A DNA stretch of 12,898 nt from JALZEG01 sp036258555 (GTDB taxonomy: Bacteria; Actinomycetota; CADDZG01; WHSQ01): contig DATADL010000293.1 in NCBI GenBank assembly GCA_036258555.1, positions 1 through 12,898 of the forward strand. Direction: 5' to 3'. Position 1 is the stretch's first letter, and each line of letters starts with the position of its first letter. Under the pieces are notes generated by a model. The model saw only the letters and a list, made by a program, of their open reading frames with translations, was not told the DNA's origin and did not search any database. The translations under genes and the position numbers were made by a program. Below, piece after piece: positions 7,386 to 12,898 of this stretch.

Positions 7386-7949
7386 GTGCCAGCGCCCGCA
7401 CCTCGAGGCGTCTGGCGGGCCTCGGCAACATCAAAGAGGGGGCACATCCTGAAATCTCTAGTGGCATCGTTCGTGGTGACGGCCGTGGTCTCGTCGGTCG
7501 CAGCCGCTCACCTCACGTCATATCCGAACTCCGTCGACAGCAGCACCAGTCCCGCGCAGATTCGTTACTCGACGAACTCGAAGTACACCGGCGCAGTCAA
7601 CAACGCAGTCGACCGCTGGAATGCGGAGAGCAAGGTCGAGATCCTTCCGGATGCCTGGAACACCGTGAAGGACCTGGAGATCGGCGACACGTACAGCTCG
7701 GACACGTTCCACGGCAGGTTCACGTGGAACCCGGGCGCCGACAACATCACGTTCAACACTCGAATCCTCGACGGCTCCGATTGGTCGTACGAGCACAAGG
7801 CGAAGACGGCGCTCCATGAGTTCGGCCACTCGCTCGACTTCGACCACAACGAGCTCGACTGGCCGACGTCGATCATGCGGCAGGGGAAACGCTTCCAGGA
7901 ATATCTGGGCTCACACGACAAATCCGACGACGACAACAGGTGGAACTAG
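7386..7949 (+). CDS. Exported matrixin-like zinc metalloprotease
   Basis: A protein of 187 residues from GTG 7386, with a signal peptide-like hydrophobic stretch at about 22-42 ending VSSVAAAHL. The zinc motif HEFGHSLDFDH (144-154) gives ligands H144, H148 and H154 with catalytic E145. SIMRQ (162-166) supplies the metzincin Met-turn at M164. The family motif HExxHxxGxxH has Asp in place of Gly at its eighth position. The upstream ADNITFNTRI strand (118-127) and the HDKSDDDNRW end fit small secreted matrixin-like proteases. The start is doubtful: the strong ribosome binding site at 7436-7442 points to a shorter product of 166-167 residues beginning at ATC 7446 or CTG 7449, giving a compact signal peptide. 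The next gene starts at the base after the stop, so the two are coupled. Peptidase activity is inferred from motifs and the substrate is unknown. Confidence 0.8.
   Translation: MPAPAPRGVWRASATSKRGHILKSLVASFVVTAVVSSVAAAHLTSYPNSVDSSTSPAQIRYSTNSKYTGAVNNAVDRWNAESKVEILPDAWNTVKDLEIGDTYSSDTFHGRFTWNPGADNITFNTRILDGSDWSYEHKAKTALHEFGHSLDFDHNELDWPTSIMRQGKRFQEYLGSHDKSDDDNRWN
7436..7442 (+). promoter_or_regulatory. Strong ribosome binding site suggesting a non-standard start
   Basis: GAGGGGG is followed after 3-6 bases by ATC CTG AAA, in frame with the metalloprotease. No ATG, and no GTG or TTG, is at the proper distance; the next GTG (7461) is 18 bases away. This suggests initiation at a rare codon, or a site used by chance inside a longer coding region beginning at 7386. 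Confidence 0.4.
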
Positions 7950-8612
7950 ATGAGGAGCCTTGCGATCGTGAGCCACTCGCCCAAACGCGTCATCAAGCTC
8001 GCCGCAGGTGTCGTGGTGGGGACCACCCTCGCGCTCCTGCTCCAGACGGCGTTCTTCTCGAACCCGGTTCAGCACGTTCACGGCGTGGAGCCCGAGACCG
8101 CCATCAGCGCGGATTTCTGGTACGACGTTTCGGACCCGTCCCTGATCGCGGGAGATTCCTTCTACGTCGTCGTCGGCCGCGTGGTTCGGACGGTCAGGGT
8201 CGACGGTGACCGCACCGTCTTCGAGGTCGCCGTGACCAAGGAGCTGAAGGGCTCGACGCCCGACTCCGTCCTCGTCTCCCAGCTCGGGAAGGTCGAAGGC
8301 GAGCACTCATGGGAGCTCGAGGACTTCCCGCTGATGAAGGAGGGTCACCAGTACGTCATGAGCGTCGTGCCGCCTTCCGTGCACGAGCCGAGCGACGCCC
8401 TGATCCTCCTGAGCGCCAAAGGGATGGGCAACAAGGTCGAGGTGACCGGGCCGGACGATCCGCTGGTCTCGTGGTACGCCGACAAGGTGCGAAAGGCGCG
8501 GACGCCCTATCCGGCGGGCGCGTCGGGCCACCGCGAGCGTGCCGCGAGTGGGAGGCAGTGGCAGGAGACGCACCCGGGTTACGGAAGCCCAGGGTTGTCT
8601 CCGGCGGTCTAG
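7950..8612 (+). CDS. Exported protein of unknown function, paired with the metalloprotease
   Basis: A 220-residue protein that I cannot assign to a named family. A basic n-region (KR at 12-13) and hydrophobic segment (about 16-36) indicate export or an N-terminal anchor. The middle forms a compact beta-rich pattern: LIAGDSFYVVVGRVVRTVRV (65-84), then TVFEVAVTKELKG (89-101), VLVSQLG (107-113), EDFPLMKEGHQYVMSVV (124-140). This resembles small exported actinobacterial proteins of the form 'VVVGRV...VTVTEVLKG...G..Y', whose function is unknown. The C-terminal about 40 residues (180-220) are polar, rich in Arg, Gly and Pro, and probably disordered. ATG at 7950 directly follows the TAG of the metalloprotease gene, with AGGTGG 6 bases upstream, so translation is coupled. 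A strong hairpin at 8643-8679 ends the unit. It could be a partner or substrate of the protease, inferred from position only. Confidence 0.75.
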   Translation: MRSLAIVSHSPKRVIKLAAGVVVGTTLALLLQTAFFSNPVQHVHGVEPETAISADFWYDVSDPSLIAGDSFYVVVGRVVRTVRVDGDRTVFEVAVTKELKGSTPDSVLVSQLGKVEGEHSWELEDFPLMKEGHQYVMSVVPPSVHEPSDALILLSAKGMGNKVEVTGPDDPLVSWYADKVRKARTPYPAGASGHRERAASGRQWQETHPGYGSPGLSPAV

Positions 8613-8642
8613 CCCCCGAACCTTCGAAAGTTCCGGGCAAGC

Positions 8643-8679
8643 CGAAAGCCGGAGGGAGATCGACTCCCTCCGGCTTTCG
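8643..8679 (+). terminator. Strong hairpin terminator after the protease operon
   Basis: A perfect 16-base-pair inverted repeat, left arm 8643-8658 and right arm 8664-8679, with a 5-base loop ATCGA. The lower part of the stem is GAAAG/CTTTC and the upper part is GC-rich. It lies 30 bases after the stop of the exported protein. No long T-tract follows, only TTCG, as in many high-GC bacteria. It is unrelated in sequence to the 56-base hairpin repeats. Confidence 0.8.
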
Positions 8680-8710
8680 TTCGGGTCCGCGTTCGGGAAG
8701 GATGTTCGCT

Positions 8711-8980
8711 GTGGATGCTCTTTCGAAGAAGAAGTCGCTGTTGGGTCCGGTCCTAGCCGGACTGGCCGCTTTCGTGGTCGTGGTGCTCCTGACGTTTCCG
8801 ACCGGTTGCTCGTCCGACGACGCCCCCCCGGGGACCCCGGCCCCCGCCGACGCGTGCCCACGAGCGTCGACGCTCTCCGGCTTCGTCTGGCCCAACATGT
8901 ACGCGGGGTTCGCGATCGCGCCGCTGGTCGCGCTCGTGGGGGGCGGCGTTGTGTACCGTCTCGCAGCCCGGAGTCGCTGA
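8711..8980 (+). CDS. Small two-helix membrane protein, unknown function
   Basis: An 89-residue protein, unrecognised. Helix 1 (about 9-26, LLGPVLAGLAAFVVVVLL) and helix 2 (about 62-81, AGFAIAPLVALVGGGVVY) flank a short Pro/Ala/Asp-rich loop with two cysteines, in TGCSSDD and DACPRA, which could form a disulfide if the loop faces outwards. The C-terminus is RLAARSR. GTG at 8711 is preferred because GGGAAGG ends 9 bases before it; in-frame ATG at 8702 directly touches that site, leaving no spacer, and would add three residues. It lies between the hairpin terminator and the second 56-base repeat, so it should be transcribed alone. Third-position GC use and clear helices support a real gene, but no function can be offered. 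Confidence 0.6.
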   Translation: MDALSKKKSLLGPVLAGLAAFVVVVLLTFPTGCSSDDAPPGTPAPADACPRASTLSGFVWPNMYAGFAIAPLVALVGGGVVYRLAARSR

Positions 8981-8984
8981 GCCC

Positions 8985-9040
8985 GCTCGGCTCGGTGAGG
9001 AATCCGTGACGCATCGCGTCACGGGTTCCTCAGCGAGGGC
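8985..9040. repeat. 56-base hairpin repeat, copy 2 (bidirectional terminator-like)
   Basis: Same orientation as copy 1 at 7240-7295, with three base differences. The arms 8991-9012 and 9016-9037 pair over 22 positions, with one wobble and one mismatch around an ATC loop, so this copy is the better-paired one. It fills the gap between a rightward gene ending at 8980 and the leftward WecG-type gene, and contains the latter's stop codon (9030-9032). That position suits a bidirectional terminator, but there is no T-tract on either side. Confidence 0.85.
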
Positions 9041-9776
9041 GCAGCCGGGCCCCCAGCACGCGCATCAGGAACAGCGGGTTGCCCAACACGTAACGGCGCC
9101 ACATGCGGCGCGGCTCCTGGACCAGCCGGTAGACCCACTCGATCCCCAACCGGTTCATCCATACGGGCGCGCGCGGCACGACGCCGGCCGTGAAGTCGAA
9201 GAACGCCCCGACCCCGACCCCGAGCCGGGCCCCCGTGGCCTCGAGGTGACGGTTCAGCCACATCTCCTGCAGCGGGTTGCCCATCGCCACCATGAGCACG
9301 CCGGCCCCCGTCGCCGCGACGGCCTCGGCTACCCGGCCCGTCTCGGCGGGTGCGAAGTAACCGTCCCTGCTGCCGGCCACCTGCAACCCGGGGATGCGCA
9401 CGCTCAGCCGGTGCGCCGCTTCCGCCGCCACGCCGGGCCTCGCCCCCAGGAAGAACACCGGCCAACCGCGCTCGGCAGCTTCTTCCAGGATCACCGGGTT
9501 GAAATCGCTCCCGTTGAGGTTCTCCGGGAAGGGCCGGCCGAAGACGCGGCCTGCGATCGCAAGCCCCGCGCCGTCGTTCAGCACGATGTCCGCCGAACGA
9601 AGGACCTCCCTGTACCCTGAGTCCCTGCTGGCCAGGTTGAGCGTGTGGGCGTTGGCGTACGCGACGAGGGCCGGGCGGTCCTGCTCGTAGAGACGGACCA
9701 GCTCCTGTCTCGCAGCGGCTGCCGTCAGGCGAGCCACGGGTACGCCGAGCACCTCGACCGTCTCCACGTGGGGCAC
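9030..9776 (-). CDS. WecG/TagA/CpsF family glycosyltransferase (GT26)
   Basis: A 248-residue protein, the usual length for the family. Members transfer an N-acetylmannosamine-type sugar from UDP donors to an undecaprenyl-linked intermediate at the inner membrane face during teichoic acid, enterobacterial common antigen or capsule synthesis. Family motifs run through the protein: NAHTLN (42-47, T45), LNDGAG (66-71, probable catalytic D68), GSDFNPVILEEAAERGWPVF (89-108), FLGARPG (109-115), GYF (139-141), VAMGNPLQEMW (163-173) and GVGAFFDFTAGVVPRAP (188-204). The membrane-binding tail follows as EWVYRLVQEPRRMWRRY (213-229). GTG at 9776 is the best start although its ribosome binding site is weak. 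The stop lies within the second hairpin repeat. The precise donor and acceptor are not determined; a lipid-linked surface glycan is likely. Confidence 0.92.
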   Translation of the reverse strand: MPHVETVEVLGVPVARLTAAAARQELVRLYEQDRPALVAYANAHTLNLASRDSGYREVLRSADIVLNDGAGLAIAGRVFGRPFPENLNGSDFNPVILEEAAERGWPVFFLGARPGVAAEAAHRLSVRIPGLQVAGSRDGYFAPAETGRVAEAVAATGAGVLMVAMGNPLQEMWLNRHLEATGARLGVGVGAFFDFTAGVVPRAPVWMNRLGIEWVYRLVQEPRRMWRRYVLGNPLFLMRVLGARLRPR

Positions 9777-9830
9777 CGTAATGCCAGCGCGAGCGGACCG
9801 GACGACTACGTCGGGAGTGACGAAGCGGCG
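9777..9830. promoter_or_regulatory. Divergent intergenic region between WecG-type gene and AP paralogue 2
   Basis: These 54 bases separate two divergent starts and probably hold both promoters or parts of them. No convincing -35/-10 boxes are visible. GGGAG at 9813-9817 lies 13 bases before the ATG, further than usual for a ribosome binding site. Confidence 0.35.
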
Positions 9831-11573
9831 ATGAAGAAACCGACCGGCGGCCTCGGCCGGCGGCCATGGGACAAAGTCGTAGCGGCGGTCGTGGCGCTGC
9901 TGCTGGCCGCGGCGTGCACCGGCAGCGGCGCCGAGGAACGGGAGGACGCCGAGGCAACTCCCCGCCCCAGCCAGGCCCCCATCCGGGGCCGCGCCGCCAT
10001 CGCGTCTCCCGAGCCCGTCACGCAGGCGCCCGACGGCTGGTTCGAGGCCGCGTGCAACCTGCCGCTGGAGCAGCTGAAGCGGGTGCGCCGCGGCTACGTG
10101 CCCGGCCGCTCTCCCGAGCTCCTCGTCGTCCCCCGGGAGCCCCACTACTTCGGCAGCTTCGCGTCGTACACGCACTCCGGGCCCTGGGACTACGTGCAGA
10201 AGATCCCGCTCGTGTTCTACGGACCGGGCTTCATCCAGGAGCAGGGTGAGATCACGCTCGACCGGGAGTCGACGATCGCGGACCTCGCGCCGACGCTCGC
10301 GGAGCTCCTCGATACGCCGTTCCCCGGGGGCCGTCCCGGCAACGCCGTCACGGAGGCGCTCCTGCCGGAGGAAGAGCGCAACGGCGTCCCGAAGCTGATC
10401 CTCACGGTCGTGTGGGACGGCGGGGGCTGGAACGTGCTCGAGGCGTGGCCCGACGCGTGGCCGTACCTCCGCAAGCTGATGGCCGAGGGCACCTCGATCG
10501 GCAACACCGAGGTCGGATCGTCGCCCTCGGTCACGCCGGCCGTGCACACGAACCTCGGGACCGGGACGTTCCCGAAGCAGCACGGCATCGTCGACATCCC
10601 CGTGCGCGAAGGGCTCGAGCTCTACGGTGCGTACGACGGCTTCACGCCGCGCTTCCTCGAGGTGCCGACGCTCGCGGACCTCTACGACAGGCGCACCGAC
10701 AACGAGGCGGAGATCGGCATGTTCGCCTACAAGCCGTGGCACCTCGGGATGATCGGCCACGGCAGCTACGTCCCCGGCGGCGACAAGGACATCGCGTTCA
10801 TCTCGGAGAAGTTCGCCGGCGAGCTCAAGACCAACCCCGCGTACTACTACCTGCCCCCTTATCTCGAAGACGTCGAAGGGTTCGAGGAGGACGTCCGCAA
10901 GGTCGACCTCGACGACGGGAAGATCGACGACCTCTGGATGGGACACGAGGTCCTGAACGACCCGAACAAGCTGCGCCACACCCCCGTCTGGGCCCTGTAC
11001 CAGACGCGGCTCCTGAAGGCGGTGCTCGAGGGGGAGGACTTCGGCGGCGACGACGTCGCGGACCTCTTCTTCATCAACTACAAGCAGGTCGACGACGTAG
11101 GCCACGACTGGAACATGCTCAACCCGGAGATGCGGGAGATCCTGATCTACTCGGACAAGGAGCTCCGCAAGATCGTCCGCTTCCTGAACGACCACGTCGG
11201 CAGGAACGAGTGGGTGCTCGCGTTCACGGCCGACCACGGGCAGGGTCCGGATCCGGAGGCCGTCGGGGCGTGGCCGATCGGACAGGCGCTGATCGAGGAG
11301 GACATCGCGGCCGAGTTCGACGTCGACCCGTCCGAGCTCTTCCAGGACCGCCGGCCCGTCGGCTGGTGGATCCACCCCGAGGTCTCGGAGGAGACGGGCG
11401 TGAGCGCCGAGGACCTCGCGGACTTCCTCGTGGGCTACCGCCTGAAGGACAACAAGCGGCCGGACCCGATCCCCGACGAGTACCGCGGGATGGAGGACAC
11501 GTTGCTGTTCGCGGCGGCGTTCCCGTCGGAGGAGCTGCCCCGCATCTGGCATTGCGCCAAGAGCCGCGCGTGA
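9831..11573 (+). CDS. Lipoprotein AP-superfamily phosphodiesterase, circularly permuted (paralogue 2)
   Basis: A 580-residue protein. The N-terminal hydrophobic stretch (16-28) ends in LLAAAC, a probable lipobox with lipidated C29, followed by an acidic linker. The displaced module spans about 80-176: GYVPGRSPEL (88-97), probable metal ligand H115 in YTHSGPWDY, IPLVFYGPGF (125-134), IADLAPTLAELL (149-160) and NAVTEALLP. The core follows: D196 in VWDGGG, nucleophile T235 in SVTPAVHTNLGTGTFP, D421 and H425 in DDVGH, D468-H469 in TADHGQ. All expected active-site residues are present in permuted order. Apart from the lipobox, the only cysteines are C75 and C575, five residues from the C-terminus, at positions equivalent to C60 and C557 of paralogue 1. 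No in-frame ATG, GTG or TTG lies in the bases just upstream of ATG 9831. The stop overlaps the next start as GTGA. Substrate is unknown. Confidence 0.88.
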   Translation: MKKPTGGLGRRPWDKVVAAVVALLLAAACTGSGAEEREDAEATPRPSQAPIRGRAAIASPEPVTQAPDGWFEAACNLPLEQLKRVRRGYVPGRSPELLVVPREPHYFGSFASYTHSGPWDYVQKIPLVFYGPGFIQEQGEITLDRESTIADLAPTLAELLDTPFPGGRPGNAVTEALLPEEERNGVPKLILTVVWDGGGWNVLEAWPDAWPYLRKLMAEGTSIGNTEVGSSPSVTPAVHTNLGTGTFPKQHGIVDIPVREGLELYGAYDGFTPRFLEVPTLADLYDRRTDNEAEIGMFAYKPWHLGMIGHGSYVPGGDKDIAFISEKFAGELKTNPAYYYLPPYLEDVEGFEEDVRKVDLDDGKIDDLWMGHEVLNDPNKLRHTPVWALYQTRLLKAVLEGEDFGGDDVADLFFINYKQVDDVGHDWNMLNPEMREILIYSDKELRKIVRFLNDHVGRNEWVLAFTADHGQGPDPEAVGAWPIGQALIEEDIAAEFDVDPSELFQDRRPVGWWIHPEVSEETGVSAEDLADFLVGYRLKDNKRPDPIPDEYRGMEDTLLFAAAFPSEELPRIWHCAKSRA

Positions 11574-12898
11574 GCGAAGCCCGCCGCCGGCGCCGGGCGC
11601 GCGCGCTCCCGCTGCTCCTCGCCGTCGTCGTGCTCCTCGGCGGAGGGGGATACCTCCTCACGCGGTCGGAGGGCGGCGAGCGGAGTGAGCCGCCGCCGAC
11701 GACCGAGCCGCTGAAGACCGGCGACGGCGAGCCGGACGTGGCGCTGCCGAAGAAGGCGTACCTGCGCGACGCGTGCAAGCTCCCGCCGAAGTGGGTCAAG
11801 CGGATCCACCGCGGCTGGGCCCCCGGGGGGATCCGCGACTACGACCTCGTGGTCGTCCCGAAGCCCCCCAACTACGCGGGGACGTTCGTGAACACGTCGC
11901 ACTCCGCGCCGTACGACTTCCTGCAGAAGGTCCCGCTGATCTTCTACGGGAAGGGGTTCGTGGACCCGACCGGGCACGTCCGCCTCGAGCGCGAGCCGAC
12001 GATCGCGGACCTGGCGCCGACGTATGCGGACCTGATGGGCTTCGACGGATGGCCGGAGCGGACGGCGACGTCCCTGGCGGACCTGTTGAGGGAGACCCAC
12101 GAGACCCCGAAGCTGATCGTCACCGCGGTCATCGACGGCGGGGGGTGGAACGCTCTCGAGGAGTGGCCCGACGCGTGGCCGTTCATGGAGCAGATGATCT
12201 CCGACGGGCTGAACGTCGAGGAGACGATCGTCGGGTCGTCTCCGTCGATCACGCCGGCGACGCACACGAACCTGTCGACCGGGACGTTCCCCCGCTACCA
12301 CGGCGTCACGGCGATCGCGGTGCGCGCCGACGACGGGTCGATCGTCGGGTCGTTCTCCGAGGTCCCCGGCAACCCCGGGCCCGCCGTGATGGACGCGCGC
12401 GTCACGATGACGAAGACGACGCTCGCCGACCTGTGGGACCGGGCGAACGACAACGCGCCACTGATCGGGATGCTCGCGGCGGGCAACCTCCAGCTCGGGA
12501 TGATCGGGCACGGCTCCGCGCTCGAGGGCGGCGACAAGGACATCGCCGCGATCCTGTCGCGCGGCGTGTGGGCCACGAACCCGGAGTTCTACTCGCTGCC
12601 CGAGTACGTGAACACCGACGTGCCGGGACCCGAGACGTATCAGGAGGAGGTCGACCGCGCCGACGGGCAGGCCGACGGGAAGTGGAGGGGTCACGACGTG
12701 GAGCCGCTCGAGGGCTCCCCCGCGTTCGCACCGTGGGAGAACGACGCGATGTTCGAGATCATGGAGCGCGAGGGCTTCGGCGCCGACGACGTGACGGACC
12801 TCTTCTACGTGAACTACAAGGCCCCCGACAAGGCCGGCCACACCTGGAACATGATCGCCCCCGAGCAGGAGGACGTGATCGCGTCGGTGGACGACGCG
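11570..12898 (+). CDS. AP-superfamily phosphodiesterase, circularly permuted (paralogue 3), partial
   Basis: An open frame of 443 codons from GTG 11570 to the right edge, with no stop. An Arg-rich n-region (5-11) and a hydrophobic segment (about 13-30) indicate an N-terminal anchor, followed by a Pro/Thr/Asp-rich linker. The displaced module contains RGWAPGG (81-87), probable metal ligand H111 in TSHSAPYDF, VPLIFYGKGF (121-130) and IADLAPTYADLMGF (145-158). The core then gives D189 in VIDGGG, nucleophile T228 in SITPATHTNLSTGTFP, and D420 and H424 in DKAGH. The ADHG motif and C-terminus lie beyond the window. C69 is the only cysteine seen and aligns with C60 and C75 of the other paralogues. 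An extra stretch at about 252-278 after the nucleophile region is not matched in the other two. Its start overlaps the stop of paralogue 2 by 4 bases, so the two are translationally coupled. Confidence 0.87.
   Translation, partial: MSEARRRRRARALPLLLAVVVLLGGGGYLLTRSEGGERSEPPPTTEPLKTGDGEPDVALPKKAYLRDACKLPPKWVKRIHRGWAPGGIRDYDLVVVPKPPNYAGTFVNTSHSAPYDFLQKVPLIFYGKGFVDPTGHVRLEREPTIADLAPTYADLMGFDGWPERTATSLADLLRETHETPKLIVTAVIDGGGWNALEEWPDAWPFMEQMISDGLNVEETIVGSSPSITPATHTNLSTGTFPRYHGVTAIAVRADDGSIVGSFSEVPGNPGPAVMDARVTMTKTTLADLWDRANDNAPLIGMLAAGNLQLGMIGHGSALEGGDKDIAAILSRGVWATNPEFYSLPEYVNTDVPGPETYQEEVDRADGQADGKWRGHDVEPLEGSPAFAPWENDAMFEIMEREGFGADDVTDLFYVNYKAPDKAGHTWNMIAPEQEDVIASVDDA

Noticed and set aside
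8711..8980. Two-helix protein read as a lipoprotein because of TGC after the first helix
   Set aside because: The residues before the Cys (FPTG) do not form a good lipobox, and a second membrane helix follows.
7240..9040. Insertion sequence or integron with the 56-base repeats as its ends
   Set aside because: No transposase or integrase is encoded in the block, the repeats are direct rather than inverted, and no target-site duplication was seen.
9777..11552. Extension of the WecG-type frame on the minus strand to an 840-residue product
   Set aside because: The part upstream of 9776 is antisense to paralogue 2 and shows repetitive Val/Arg/Glu text. Only the downstream 248 residues match the family, at normal family length.
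11435..12841. Open frame of 468 codons on the minus strand opposite paralogue 3
   Set aside because: Antisense shadow. The plus frame has the complete AP-superfamily motif series as far as the window edge.
1..12898. tRNA, rRNA, CRISPR array or riboswitch
   Set aside because: No tRNA-like cloverleaf with T-loop and anticodon arms, no rRNA signature, no regularly spaced short repeats, and no intergenic gap long enough for a known riboswitch.

Overview
The window is GC-rich throughout, with tightly packed genes, strong third-position G/C and frequent GTG or TTG starts. A DUF4383 membrane protein of a type common in Actinomycetota is also present. Together these suggest a high-GC actinobacterium-like genome, possibly an uncultured lineage; the exact taxon cannot be told from sequence alone.

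Layout, left to right. (1) 111-3947 is leftward: a GT2 glycosyltransferase, a CDP-alcohol phosphatidyltransferase and a cytoplasmic type I phosphodiesterase of the alkaline phosphatase (AP) superfamily form an overlapping operon, followed by a DUF4383 gene with its own ribosome binding site. (2) 4001-7253 is rightward: a membrane-anchored FG-GAP/VCBS propeller protein with a C-terminal ASPIC/UnbV domain, then 10 bases later a membrane-anchored AP-superfamily enzyme. (3) 7240-9040 is a block bounded by two near-identical 56-base hairpin repeats. It holds an exported matrixin-like metalloprotease, an exported protein of unknown function, a strong hairpin terminator and a two-helix membrane protein. 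(4) 9030-9776 is a leftward WecG/TagA/CpsF glycosyltransferase. (5) 9831 to the right edge is rightward: two further AP-superfamily paralogues overlapping by 4 bases, the second cut by the window edge.

Main result: the three paralogues at 5553, 9831 and 11570 appear to be circularly permuted AP-superfamily enzymes. The segment that is normally C-terminal, which carries the last metal-binding His and the YGPGF and ADLAP motifs, sits at the N-terminus, before the DGGG metal site, the Thr nucleophile, DxxGH and ADHG. The phosphodiesterase at 647-2269 has the usual order, so both arrangements can be compared within this window. The two complete permuted proteins contain only two cysteines in the mature part, one just before the displaced module and one at the extreme C-terminus, where the old polypeptide would have been joined. 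This suggests a disulfide that closes the permuted fold outside the cytoplasm.

As a unit the region looks like a cell-surface glycan or phospho-glycoconjugate locus: two glycosyltransferases, a CDP-alcohol transferase and several phosphoester-processing enzymes, most of them exported. The substrates cannot be inferred from the sequence.
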